DNA of 64,000 nucleotides from Stenogyne calaminthoides (GCA_037126765.1 JBBCBC010000027.1:11990406-12054405); one strand, 5' to 3'. Counted from the first letter of the stretch, positions 1-10,752 are shown. Numbers and translations: made by a program. Notes: generated by a model from the sequence alone, not told the origin.

Positions 1-460
1 GCCCCAAACGAACCAAAAGCTTTTCCTTCCAATCACCGATTTTGTTCGCACGTCCTCAATAATTTTACACTTAGCATTAGCTTGCATGAACAACCACCGT
101 GTTCACCCTGACGTCAAGTGCACCAATCGAGCAAGCTCATTTCGCCGAGGATAGTACCTTCGCTTCATCTTGCCGAACAAAGTCGAAACTCATGATCATA
201 TGCCATCCGTTTGGCTTCGAGTCATGAATGGTGATGTTCCATTCCACGAGCAAACGGGTGATGGCCGGGATGGAGGGAAATCGAAGGCCGCCTTCCATTG
301 TGTCTAAATTCTGGCGACACAACCCTCGGGGGTTGGTCGGCCCGCCATCGTAACACGGTGCCTAAAAAAAAAGACATCTTTTGGAGTTTCATAAACCAAT
401 CATGCGGTAGAGAGCCTATCAAAGATCAATTATGCTCGCTATTTTGCTCGTTGGTACTCG
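1..460 (-). pseudogene. Retrotransposon-type plant transposon protein (gag-like) fragment
   Basis: Minus-strand reading between about 322 and 137 gives a segment with GLRFPSIP, followed by PNGWHMIMSF. This resembles the plant 'putative plant transposon protein' domain (Transposase_28 type) that lies N-terminal in the gag region of some Ty3/Gypsy elements. A second minus frame (422-222) carries the upstream part (MSFFLGTVLRWRAD, then QPPR), so a frameshift separates the two. Downstream, towards position 1, the frame is again broken, but a remnant resembling the family's WKEKFF motif can be read near 1-60. No intact protein is possible. The fragment is cut by the solo LTR at 491 and by the window edge. 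The family call is by motif resemblance only. Confidence 0.4.
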
Positions 461-490
461 TTCTCAACCCCAATCCTATGAGGTTGCTCG

Positions 491-2340
491 TGTTGGGGAA
501 TGATTTGCATGAGATCTATTCGGGGTGAATATTTAAATACAAAATTAATTCATTAATTATTACTAACATGAATTAATCCTATATTAATTCAAATAATAAT
601 TGCAACAACATATCATGCATATAAAAACTACGTAAAACCTACGATGCGGAATCTACGGGTTTACGTGAACGCATTCTCGGGATGGCAAAGTGGCTTTGGT
701 CGGACGGACTAACCAAAAGGACTTCCCAAGTATTCCTTAGCCCTTGCTCGACAATCCGGTGGAAGGATACTCGCTGAACAATTAACAAAAGGAAAAAATA
801 AACTTTGTTGCACCACTTATGTGGATTTGCTAATATTTCCAAAGACATGGAATTGTACTTGGGAATGAACTAATCATCCCCTATTTATAAGAGGGAGGGT
901 GGTCGAAAATTTTAGTGATATTTCAATGTGGGAAAAGACTTTTCTTGGTCACCAAGAAATCTTGAATATATCTCCTATATTCTTTTTTCCATAATTAAAA
1001 TATTCCACAAAAATCCCACTTCCTCTAATATATGGATTTTCGAAAATTTAGTGCAAGAATCCAAGATTTGGATCTTCTTGAATTTATGAGATATTCTTAT
1101 ATTTCAAGAAATACATATCTTCCATAATATCTTTTCAAGAAAATCAAGAAAATCTTTCTTGCCCACTATATTTTCATCTTTTTCGAAATTTACTATATAA
1201 ATAAGCTAGTGGGAGATTTCTTGAATTTAATGAGATAATCTTGTATTCCAAAATACATATCTTCATTCCATAACAAAATTCAAAGAAAATCTTTCTCCCA
1301 ACATATCTATATATTTCGAAAATAATACTTGGAAAATTAAGCAACAATATTTATGTTATTTTAATCACATTTTCAGTTATTGGACTATTTGTTGGGCTAC
1401 TCAGGGGGCCTTTAGGAGAATTAAGATTGGACCTTCTAATGGATCTTGAATATCTAATATTGAGCCACAATATAATTCAAACCCATAAATATTAATTAAT
1501 CCCACTACATAATTAATATTGCACTATCCATCTTAACCCATATTACGTACCCAATATGGCTCTTGGTCATTATTTCCGTGTTTAAGATTATCTAGCCCAT
1601 CAATTAATTCAAGCCACTGAAATAGCTTTCCGTTAATTAATATCTTTTGTCCTTGGTCGAGGAACGGTTCAACATTATTATCCATACCGGAAACTAATTC
1701 CACTTGCAAGATTTGGTATGATAAAACTTATGAACCTCCCAAGGGGCAAATCAAGCAAGCGTGCGCATTAACACGATTCTTTCAGATAAATCTTAGCAAT
1801 CACATGTGACCAATAATATTGCCCAAGATAAAAAGTATTGAATCTCTCGATTCGCTACCCATGATAAGTCAAAGCAATAGTTACCAATCCCACGTGATCC
1901 TATTTAATGGACGAAGGTTAAGAAACAATGAACCATCGAGGTCTAATTCTTCCTTGTTCGATTCAAGAAGAATTTATCCTCGCATGGGTCCTATTCAAAC
2001 AAGATCGGTCATGCACTAGTGTAATCTCTTGGTCAAGAGAAACCAATCGAGCCTTACACCTCAACCTTTCGCGATGGTTGTTCATTTCCATCTAGGTCGT
2101 GAATGGCGTATTTTTTTTTTAATTAAGGATCGTTAATTTAATCTTCGTGATCCGGTATCACTAAATTAACTCTGAGTAACACGCATTTAATTATTGAACA
2201 GATTATGCAAATAAATATATGTAACATTCAATCATATTTAAAGCATCGATGATAAACAATTTATTTCAAGTAAATAAGTTCCGAAATTTGGTTTTGATTA
2301 TACAAAGTAAAAAACATACTTTTCAAAGATAATCCCAACA
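491..2340 (-). mobile_element. Solo LTR of the window's Copia family
   Basis: The block begins TGTTGGGG and ends CCCAACA, giving the TG...CA inverted ends of an LTR. It matches, in the same orientation, the LTRs at 41997-43720, 49197-50897 and 61836-63594 over nearly its whole length. Shared landmarks include a GAATATTTAAATAC stretch near the left end, GGGGCCTTTAGGAGAATTAA in the middle and a TTTCAAAGATAA stretch at the right end. In those copies the retroelement genes run on the minus strand, so this copy is also minus. No Copia internal sequence lies on either side, so it is most simply a solo LTR left by unequal recombination. A clean 5-bp target duplication is not seen (left gctcg, right aatcg). 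Confidence 0.75.
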
Positions 2341-3065
2341 AATCGGACCAATCAAAAACTATAACGAGAGTTATACTCGTTATACGTTGGACTATGAGGG
2401 ACCCCAACAGTATATCAAGCTCGAAATTTTGGTCGCCAACTACCCCTATGTTCGATTGGGTTATATTTATTCTGCGCCAAAATTTCCCCTCACAACATTG
2501 TCATTCCTATCTACATTAACATTATCAATGACCCTAGACCCAATTTGAATTTGGGGCAAAAATTATCACTTGAATCGTCCAGAAGAATCATTACGGACCA
2601 AGCCCCTATCCAATTCATTTAGGGCTTCGTTTAATCGAGAGGAAAGAACTAAAACGGTTGCCGAATTTGTTAACGAATTTCAACCCGAGACATTCGTCTC
2701 CCCAAGATTTATGTCGCCACGGGGGATTCTAACGACAGAGGGGGGGAAGAAGAGGAACTATGGTGGTCTCGATTCTAGGGAACGGAAGAGTTTGATCAAG
2801 AGGCCATAATCACAATTAGAGAAAGAATGCAACTACATTCGAGTAAAATTCTTTCACGAATGATGAAACCCTCACGAAATTTTCGTATACGTAAAAGATT
2901 AAAAGACAGAGGAAAAAAGGGTTAAGGCGGAGAAACAAGGTATATGTAAATGTTGGATTCGATTTAAAAATCCAGATGTAAAATCTTAAACGACATCGAC
3001 TATGGCCCAATAAGATTTAACAACCGGCCCCATGTTGAATACAAAGCGACCTACTGGGGGGGTAT
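2341..3065. other. Unassigned sequence, possible 3' internal part of an LTR element
   Basis: No host gene can be supported here. The last bases contain a G-run (CTACTGGGGGGGTAT, about 3051-3065) immediately before an LTR-like TGTTG start, which is how a polypurine tract sits before a 3' LTR. The preceding 700 bp may therefore be the 3' non-coding end of a plus-oriented LTR retrotransposon. No protein homology was recognised. Confidence 0.3.
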
Positions 3066-3261
3066 TGTTGTGTTCGATATAGTAACTCAAAGCTTAATCG
3101 AACACGAAGAGCTTACATGTGTAATATTTAAATATTACACGCCCAATGGACAAGTATTCGCCACTCGTGTCGGGAAAAAAGTTAATCGGATGAGCTAAGT
3201 CAAGAAGGCCATGAGCAAACCGAGGACTCAGCGGCCAAAATACTTCGAAATCTGAAAAAGA

Positions 3262-3500
3262 CCTCGGATATCCCGAGGGTCGGTATGTCGGCCAGACCTC
3301 CGGATATCCCGAGGATCAAGATGTTCAAGACCTCGGATATCCCGAGGGTCAAGATGTTTGAAGACCTCGATATCCCGAGGGTCAAGATTATGTTAAAAAG
3401 ACCTCGGATATCCCGAGGGTCAAGATGTTCGCACCTCGAGATATCCGAAGGGTCGAGTGCCGACACTCAGATATATCAAGACCAACATCCCGAGGGCTCA
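3262..3500. repeat. Tandem hairpin-forming repeat, about 7 copies
   Basis: The unit is about 28-35 bp around the core CCTCGGATATCCCGAGG, which is near-palindromic and can form a hairpin. It is followed by GTCAAGATGTT. About seven diverged units can be followed from 3262 to 3500 with variable spacing. They lie upstream of the TATA-like box of the surrounding LTR, so they may act as U3 enhancer repeats. Confidence 0.75.
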
Positions 3501-3738
3501 AGTCGCTTCGAGGAGGACAATATTCCAGCATAAAACTGACATGGTTAAAGGGGCGAACAAAGCATCCAACTGAGTAAAAGATTAATTTGGACGACCAAAA
3601 GAGTGCTTTACAGACAAGTAAGTTCCAAGATCAACCAAGAAGACGGTTGAAAACGCGTGGCAAAGATTACGTGAGTTCTTGCATGATGACCAAGTCTCCG
3701 GCTTATGCTTGTCAACCCAGCTCATGCTTGCCGGAGTG

Positions 3739-3748
3739 CTATAAAAGG
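3739..3748 (+). promoter_or_regulatory. TATA box of the LTR-like block
   Basis: CTATAAAAGG is a strong plant TATA match. It is followed by purine-rich sequence and lies downstream of the U3 tandem repeats, as expected for a retroelement promoter. Confidence 0.4.
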
Positions 3749-4834
3749 AAGAAAAAAGAAGAAGAGAAGGGTTCAGAAAAAATCTTCTAAAAAGTGATAC
3801 CCACGCTTGAGAGGTGAGGAACAAAAAAATTCGAGTGATCATTTATTCCTACTAGAAACCCTAGCACCCGGAGGCGAATTCTCCAAACTATCTTCATCTG
3901 TAATGATTCATCTTCATAAGGTGTATCAAATATTGTACGTGTAAAGCTCGCAATACCACATCCTGGCTTGATATGCCCCCAGAGTAGTCGTTTCCCGACG
4001 AACTGGATCAACAAATTCATCTTATTTACAGCTTATCGTACACGTGCATGTTTTGTTTGCGAGTTGTTATCAAATTAACCACATAATACTCTCCGTATAA
4101 AACGACTCGCGACATGTATAAGACAGTATGATTAAGACAAGTTTTCTGCACTGTACAATGCCGCGCGTACCGGTGATTGGAAGACGTTCCAGAAACATAT
4201 GGAGAACGCAGAAGTTGTTATCTCGGAAGTTGGAGAAACAACTCTCCATGTAGCAGCCAAAAATAGAAATGTGAATGAGTTCGTCTGACTGTTGGTGCGA
4301 GACATGCGGCCCGAGACTCTGGCCCTAAAAAATTGTTACGGGTGCACCGCTCTACACGAGGCTACAACGGTGGGAAACATAGATGCAGCGAAGGCCATAC
4401 TCAAAATAAATCTCGATGTTCTATACATGGTGAATGAGGCGGGTGAGTTAACGGTAGTTGTGGCAGTCACGTGTTGCCACAAGGAGACCCTTCAATACCT
4501 AGTATCTATGTCCAACCAGGACGTTGAAAATAGCCCTTTCCAAGGCCAACTAGGTGTCGACTTGCTGGTTGGAGCAGTTGGATGCGAGCATTTCGGTGAG
4601 TCTAACACAATTCATTGTTATGTGCTTTTATTATATATATGATGTATGACTGCTCCAAATTCTTAATTATGGTTGTTTAATTTATCAGGTATTGCACTAG
4701 ATTTGATCAAAAATTACCCGGAGTTGGCTCGATTGCTAACAAAGGATAAAGAGTTCATACAGGGCCGTGCCTTTCTTGAGGCGAACGAGTATCGACTCAG
4801 GCCCAATTTTTTTTTTTTTATATTTTAGGGGCCC

Positions 4835-4838
<4 letters not shown>

Positions 4839-4893
<55 letters not shown>
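4839..4893. repeat. (TA)n microsatellite
   Basis: About 27 uninterrupted TA units lie inside the hAT-type MITE. Confidence 0.95.
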
Positions 4894-4894
<1 letters not shown>

Positions 4895-5115
4895 CCTGAA
4901 AGTAGATATAATCATTACAGTGTCCAAGCGGATGCGGTTTGTATTTATTTTTGCTGAGGTTAAAGGTCCGGACACTGATGGGGGCACTTTTATTGTTTTT
5001 CTTTACAAGATATTTATTGAGTAATTATTACTAGGTGAATTTAAAATTGTAATTTAATTTTTACATGTTTATCTATGATATCAATTATTATTTTAGTTCT
5101 AATTTATTAATATAA

Positions 5116-5320
5116 ACATGAAATGTGCACGTGCGAACCATGCACGGAACGTGCATGTACAAACCATGCACGAAATGTGCACGTGCAAACCGTGCATGGA
5201 ACGTGCATATACAAACTATGCACAAAATATGCACTTAAGGATTTTGCACAAAATTTGCACGATATGTGCGCGTACGGAAGATCGTGCACGAAATGTGCAA
5301 ATATCATTCGTACTCTATAT
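5116..5320. repeat. GTGCA-rich short tandem repeats in the MITE
   Basis: Units of about 21-24 bp built from alternating CCATGCACGGAACGTGCA-like and ACGTGCAAACC-like motifs repeat about nine times with divergence. TGCA palindromes recur throughout. Open frames across it on both strands only reflect the repeat and are not genes. Confidence 0.75.
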
Positions 5321-6396
5321 AGTTAAACTCATATGCACAATCATTACATGTAAAAATATTTATAAAAATATGCAACACATATTATGTTATACATTAAAAG
5401 GACTCAATTTTAAAATAGACTCAGGTTTTATAATTCATAGGATCGGCCCTGAGTGCATAATGCGGATCTTAGCTCTAATGGAGACAGCGTTCCCAGTTAG
5501 AGAAGATTTTAATTGCTGGGAAAGGTTCATCTACGAATGTAAGTATATATAACTTGGTTACTGATATAGTTCTAAAGTATATTTAAAGTTATAAATATAT
5601 TGATTGAGGTGTTGACTCGTTTTTATATTTTTGGTGTTTTGCTCTAATTGGGTTGCAACTTTCTATAGCTCAAATTTGCATGTATTGTTTTGATGCTATA
5701 CTCTCACAATTACTTATTAAAATTTGATCCAATCAAAATTGCAGTGCCTGGAGTGAGATGCATCAGGGAGAAGAAGAAGCACACAAACAAGCATGCGACC
5801 TTGTCATATGTTTTGATGATGGAGAAGTACCCTCTTGTCACAGGTTCTAAAGATGACAAGGGGAGGACCGCGATGCATCTGGCGGTTGAGAATCGGTTCG
5901 AAAAGGTTGTGAGCCTTATTTACAACAAGAGCGGAAACATCTCTTCACAACTGTTGTGGAGAATAGCTTGGCGCTTGTGTGCAACGATTGCCCCTATCCA
6001 CAGCTCAACAACGAGAATTACAATGGTTCAATGTAACTCATCAGTTGCTAACTAGCTCTTTTTTTTTTTTTTTTTTTTATATTATTTAAATTGACTAATA
6101 AGTTTCTTTGTTGATTATTCTACAGAAAAATTGTTCCTCCTCTTCGAAGAACTCGGGTAATATTTTCCCTTCTTAGCTTCTTCATTTCAATCATATTTAT
6201 GATGGCCGACTTTAGTGTAGCCCTCTATCTCGTTTCTCGAAGAATCGGGTCATGGGTTCTTCTACCGGTATTAGGGCTTGCTTGGTTACCTGTAATATCA
6301 TTCGTGTTGTTACAGTTTCCTCTTCTATTCGACATCTTCTACTCGACCTATGGTGCCGGTATTCTTAGAAACAAAATTGATCAACTCTTTACTTAG

Positions 6397-7396
6397 CCTT
6401 TTCTTCTAGGTCTCACTTGCACTTAAATTGGAGAATTAGACTTTATTTTTTGATACTTTTTATTCTGGTATTGTACATGTGTGAACTTGTGAATTGCAGC
6501 TAGAATTGTTTCAGTTTAAAATTTTCTTATTCATTTGCTCTATTCTATTACTAATATTATTATAATAATCGTTTTTGTTGCTTTAATTTATGGGCAGTAA
6601 GATTTCACTTAGGTAATGGTGGGAGAAAGCAAACATTTAATTTATTATAAGAGATAATAGCAACAAGTGGTATTGGTGAGCTTGAGGATTTATTATACTG
6701 TAAAATTATCCTTTTATAATGAATACAAGATGAATGTTTTAGAGTGTGAGCTTCAAGTAAAACACATCTCTTGGAGATATAACTAGTGGGAGTTGCTAAA
6801 ATGTTTTTACATTAATATTTTTGTATTCATTTGCTTGCATAATTTGACAGTTGTACTCTTATGATGTTCGGCGAAGTAGTTGGACGTTTTAACTTGAGGG
6901 AATTTGCTATTTTGGAGTACCTACATGTTGTTTGATGCATATACTTCATGCTCGTCATTTTGTTTGATGCATATACTTCATGCTCGTCATCTTATGCTGC
7001 CCAATTTTTTGCTCAAACATGCTAAGTTGCTAATTAGAAACTGTGTTAGAAAGATTTTCGGCGACGCTGTTGAATACTTTGTTTCGTTGGAAATTACTGA
7101 TTTGAAATTCCTACATGCTCCTTTGTATGTGTAGTTTAAAATGAGCATTTGACTATTGAGATAATAGCAACAAGTGGTATTGGTGTGCTTGAGGTATGAT
7201 TGAATTCAACTTTTATTTACATTCTTAACTTGTGTTTTGAGTTTGTGGAATGTGTATGCCTTTTCCATTTTCATATAGAGTGTGGATGTATAATCCTGTC
7301 CTTAGGGAATCAATTATCATTGTAAACAAATTATAACTTTTTTCATATAAATTGAAATGCATTTTTTTTTTTACTTTTTCCCAATGCACCAGAATA
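6397..7396. other. Intergenic, with small local duplications
   Basis: No gene is supported. A 32-bp unit (TGTTTGATGCATATACTTCA and following bases) occurs twice in tandem at about 6929-6990. A segment with AATAGCAACAAGTGGTATTG occurs at about 6655 and again at about 7163, showing a local duplication of about 500-bp period. Confidence 0.6.
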
Positions 7397-7412
7397 GGGA
7401 TTAAATTCCAAA

Positions 7413-8278
7413 GGAAAAATTGATTTTGGTCCTAGTAACTTTGGTTGTTTGATTTTTGTCCTATAACTTTGTAAAATTCAATTTTTTGGTCCTATGACCT
7501 GCTATCAAAGGTGGTCTTTCAGGTAAATATGACGTGAATTTTCTTTTCTATTTTTTTAAATTAAAAAAAATACATAGCTGGCTAAAAAAACACTTAAATC
7601 CCTAATTTAAAGCTCGAAAACCCGCAAAACACTTAAATCCCTGAATTCTTAAAGTCCGCAAAATATTAAACCCGCGGCGTATTAAAATCAGAACACCCCA
7701 ATTCACAGAACAACTCTAATCCTAACGTTTTTGCAATTCCAACTGTCATAAGGACAGTGGGGATGATGAGTTGATTCTTCAATGCTGGTTCAATTTCCTT
7801 GACAGCCTTGATCTCAAAAAAGTTGGTGGCAAAAAGGGTTGTGATTAAGCAAACCAGTATTTCCATGGATCTAATGAGCAATGGATAAGTCGTAGCGGTG
7901 AAATCATGTGTCATGCCAAATGAAGATATGGAGGCCACAACAAGAGCAACACATGAAGATTCAGAGCGTATAATGGTTAATACGCCGCGGGGTTTATGTT
8001 TTTCGTGCTTTAAAAATTCAGGGATTTAAGTGTTTTGCGGGCTTTCGGACTTTCAATTAGGGATTTAAATGTTTTTTGGTCAGCCGTGTATTTATTTTAA
8101 TTAAAAAAAATAAAAGAAAATCCACATCATATTTACCTAAAAGACCACCTTTGATAGCAGGTCATATGACCAAAAAGTTGAATTTTACAAAGTCATAGGA
8201 TGAAAATCAAAAAGCCAAAGTTACTAGAACCAAGATTAAAATAGGTCGAACTTACAGGACGAAAAAATCAATTTTTCC
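7413..8278. mobile_element. Pack-MULE-like element carrying a V-PPase fragment
   Basis: Arms of about 280-300 bp are inverted repeats. The element starts GGAAAAATTGATTTT and ends with the reverse complement. Both arms contain ACCTGCTATCAAAGGTGG, ATTTACCT and the CAAAACACTTAAATCCCT phrase in opposite orientation. It is flanked by AATTCCAAA (7404-7412) and AATTCTAAA (8279-8287), a 9-bp target duplication with one mismatch, the length typical of Mutator-family elements. No transposase is present. The unique centre (about 7700-7970) is a piece of a host gene. The element lies inside the left arm of the outer foldback element. Confidence 0.85.
7690..7970 (-). pseudogene. Captured vacuolar H+-pyrophosphatase (V-PPase) exon fragment
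   Basis: Minus-strand translation of the centre of the Pack-MULE-like element gives VASISSFG, HDFTA, YPLLI, CLITTLFAT, FFEIK, KEIEPALKNQLII and MTVGIA, in one open frame. These are the conserved segments of plant K+-dependent vacuolar H+-translocating pyrophosphatase (AVP1 type) around a pair of membrane helices. V-PPase uses PPi hydrolysis to pump protons into the vacuole and is about 760 residues long; only about 85 are here. The frame runs into the TIRs at both sides, with no catalytic pyrophosphate-binding motif, so it is a transduplicated fragment rather than a functional pump. Several substitutions relative to the usual family text suggest decay or an old capture. Confidence 0.85.
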
Positions 8279-9173
8279 AATTCTAAATGGTCCTATAACT
8301 TTTTTTCTTTCTTTTTTTTATTTAGTCTCGTAACTATTTTTTGGAACGATTTAGTCCCATAACTATTAAAATTGTTCAATTTCCGTCCCATAACTATTTT
8401 TGGAATGATTTAGTCCCATAACTACTAGAATTGCTCAATTTTCGTCCCCTAACTATTTTTTGAAATGATTTAGTCCCGTAACTACTAGAATTGTTCAATT
8501 TCCGTTCTATTTTGCCGGAAATCACCCAAAACGGCGTTGTTTCACTAGTCATGTGCTATTTTAAATTCGGAATTCCGACGAAACTCGTGTTTTAGTCACT
8601 GATTTGCACAATTTAATACACTTGTTAATTAAATGAAATACACACCATTAATTAACACAAAAAGAAAAATTGCTGAAACAAATCTAAAATAAAGGGGGTA
8701 GATTAAATCCTCCCAATTCTCTAAAATCGGTACTTCCCCAATATTAAACCCTAAATTTGCGAAAACTCAATTTGGCGAAAAATAATAATTTTTTAGCCTC
8801 AATTTAATTTTTAGGTGTTTAAATTGTGTTAAATAAGTGCCTAAAACACGAGCCTCACCGGAATCCCCAATTTATAGTTGCACATGACTGACGCACTAGT
8901 GAAACAATGTCGTTTTTTGGTGATTTCCGGCAAAATAGGACTGAAATTGAGCAAGTTTAGTAGTTATGAGACTAAGTCATTTAAAATAAAATAAAATTAT
9001 GGGATGAAAATTGAGAAATTTTAGTAGTTATGGGACTAAACCGTTCCAAAATATAGTTATGGGACTAAAATTTAGCAATTTTAATAGTTATGGGACTAAA
9101 TCGTTCCAAAAAATAGTTATGGGACCAAATCAAAAAAGGTAAAAAGATATAGAACCATTTAGGATTTAATCCC

Positions 9174-9964
9174 AAATTGATACGCATCAAATATAGTATC
9201 AGTATTTTTATTAATATTATTATCGTAGTAGGCTTTTTAATTTAAGATGATTTAATAAAGTGGTTCGTGGGCTTAGTTTCTTGGGACCTAAGTTAGGTTT
9301 AGGGTTATTGGTCTATATATAGTGTCTTCGTGTCTCCTAGTGAGATTATCTTGGAGATCAATATTTACGGCTTCGGCTTGGGACGGAATATTTCCGTAGG
9401 AATCGGCCTTTTGGCTTGGGACGGGATTTATCCCGTATTTTGTCTTTTCCGCTTTTTAAATTATCAATATATTGAGTTTATTTATCGTTGAGTGCGTCCA
9501 TTCTCTTAACTCTAACACTATGATGGTTGATTTACAAGGTACAAATCGATCAATTGATCTAGAAATTCAGGATTCTCTCTTTCTGTTAAGAACCCTAATT
9601 CCACTATTTGATTTTGTATCTCTTTCTTTTCTCTCTCAAAAGGGAAAACTATTGGGTATGGTTTGGAGCAACTAAATTCACCAAGTCTAGGTGTCAATTT
9701 TAATCCGTTTGCACCAACTGTCATTCTGTTATGAAGCCACCAAAAGTTGCAGGTTTGTTTGGCTAGTTCTTACTTCAAATTAGGATTAGACGACCTTTGG
9801 TCAATGGGATTGGTATAGTAACTGATTTCTCTACCTTGCTTGATAAATTTTGCTCATTGCTTTGACATATACAACAATTATCAACGTCAAAGCACTGTCC
9901 TTATCCTCCAAACTCAACCTCAATTAGTGAACTTCCCATTAATACAACTTTACTAGCTCTTAGC
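9174..9964. other. Intergenic or retroelement flank, no gene
   Basis: No coding exon is recognised. A TCTATATATAG motif lies at about 9311-9321, and GGCTTGGGACGG recurs twice at about 9376 and 9412. The 3' part (from about 9720) may be the non-coding 3' end of the minus-strand Copia remnant that follows. An LTR could not be delimited. Confidence 0.35.
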
Positions 9965-10750
9965 AATGTCTGAACTTTGAGCTAGGTAAAGTTTGGTGAT
10001 ATATCTGCTGCATTGTCCTCTATAGCTATTTTCTGTACAACTACAATGCCTCTCTCAATGATATCCCTAACAAAGTGTAACTTGACATCAATGTGTTTTT
10101 GCCTTTCGTGAAACACTTGTTGCTTAACCAGATGAATTGCACTTTGGTTATCACATTGAACTGTTATTGCCTTCTGTTGAACCCCAAAATCTTTAATGAC
10201 ACCTTTAAGCCACATAGTATCTTCCACAGCTTCTGTCATGGCAATGTATTCAGCGTCTGTTGTAAACTGAGCTACCACTTATTGCAACACAGATCTCAAA
10301 ATTATAGCAGTACTATAAAGTGTAAAAACATACCCTGTCAAAGATTTTCTGGTGTCCAGATTTCCAGCAAAATCAGAATCTACATATCCTTGTAGAGGAT
10401 ACTTTAAGGTGTCTGTTCTTTCAAACATCAAAACACAAATTAGAAGTACCCTTTAGGTATCTCAGAATCCATTTCAAAGCTTCCCAATGGTCTTTTCCAG
10501 GACCAATCATGTATCTACTAACCACACTAACTGAGTAAGCAAGATCCGGCTGCACACCATAGCATACATTAGGCTGCCCACACCACTTGCATAGGGAACG
10601 CCACTCATCTGATTTCTCTCTGATTCTGTTTTGGGATCTTGTTGTTTTGATAATTTGAGCTGCTGCATAACCTTTTTGACTCATATGCATGAAGAACCTC
10701 TTAAGCACTTTCAACAAGCATCCATCCTAAGCATTCTCTTTGCCTCGCCA
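9965..10750 (-). pseudogene. Copia retrotransposon RT/RNase H remnant
   Basis: Minus-strand pieces read in order. RYMIGPGKDHWEALKWILRYLKGT lies at about 10530-10440. GYVDSDFAGNLDTRKS is at about 10400-10340. TDAEYIAMTEAVEDTMWLKG, then CDNQSAIHL and HERQKHIDVKLHFVRD, are at about 10270-10060. These are the end of the reverse transcriptase and the RNase H domain of Ty1/Copia polyproteins (DSD, E and D of the RNase H active site are recognisable). The frame shifts between segments and no upstream gag, integrase or RT palm is present. The right edge lies next to the CACTA terminus, so the CACTA insertion may have truncated it. Confidence 0.85.
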
Positions 10751-10752
10751 AG

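Larger units (their letters stand above)
3066..4013 (+). mobile_element. LTR-like block with TATA box and U3 repeats
   Basis: The block starts TGTTG and ends CAACA, which are perfect inverted termini. It follows a G-rich polypurine-like tract and contains a promoter-like CTATAAAAGG near 3739. A tandem repeat fills the region upstream of that TATA box, as is common in U3 regions of plant Gypsy LTRs. Text before the end (GTTTCCCGACGAAC) resembles LTR-end/primer-site surroundings in Gypsy elements. Only one copy is present in the window, so the exact ends are unconfirmed. Confidence 0.45.
4760..5451. mobile_element. hAT-type MITE inserted in the ankyrin pseudogene exon
   Basis: The element starts CAGGGCCG and ends CGGCCCTG, a perfect 8-bp terminal inverted repeat of the form used by many plant hAT elements. 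It is flanked by AGTTCATA (4752-4759) and AGTGCATA (5452-5459), an 8-bp target duplication with one mismatch. Removing the element plus one copy of the duplication rejoins the ankyrin exon in frame (DKEFI then MRILALMETAFP). It encodes no transposase and carries a TA microsatellite and GTGCA-rich repeats. Confidence 0.85.
4141..6396 (+). pseudogene. Ankyrin-repeat/PGG-domain membrane protein pseudogene (ITN1/ACD6-like family)
   Basis: Family members are plant proteins with N-terminal ankyrin repeats and a C-terminal PGG domain with membrane helices, linked to stress and defence signalling. Exon pieces are readable in order. About 4148-4595 gives ankyrin repeats with GETTLHVAAKN and GCTALHEAT. 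A GT donor (GGTGAGTC) follows, and an exon from about 4689 has LIKNYPELARLL. After the MITE, the exon resumes with ALMETAFP and RFIYEC to a GTAAGT donor near 5539. An exon from about 5745 has DDKGRTAMHLAVEN. The C-terminal part (6180-6396) has hydrophobic helices and the PGG-type ending LLQFPLLFDIFYSTYG. Damage: an in-frame TGA at 4286-4288, the hAT-type insertion at 4760-5451, and loss of the segment linking the ankyrin part to the PGG part. No intact protein can be made. Confidence 0.8.
7397..9173. mobile_element. Outer foldback element with long inverted repeats (Mutator-like)
   Basis: The two sides are inverted copies. The left arm starts GGGATTAAATTC at 7397 and, after the inner element, runs to about 8640 with repeated TTTAGTCCCATAACTA phrases. 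The right arm (about 8800-9173) is its reverse complement and ends GAATTTAATCCC-like sequence. Internal landmarks are shared in inverted order, for example TTGCCGGAAATCACC, GTTTCACTAGT and CTCGTGTTTTAG. The centre (8640-8800) shows no gene. A smaller element sits in the left arm near the tip. Outer target duplications were not resolved. Confidence 0.7.

Noticed and set aside
1819..2809. Two short plus-strand ORFs near the solo LTR
   Set aside because: The first lies inside the LTR, where other copies lack it; the second has no recognisable domain.
3262..3500. CRISPR-like array of repeats and spacers
   Set aside because: Units are irregular in length and diverged, the context is plant nuclear LTR DNA, and no cas genes are present.
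4767..5024. Proteins with Ile-Tyr runs on both strands
   Set aside because: They are translations of the (TA)n microsatellite within the MITE.
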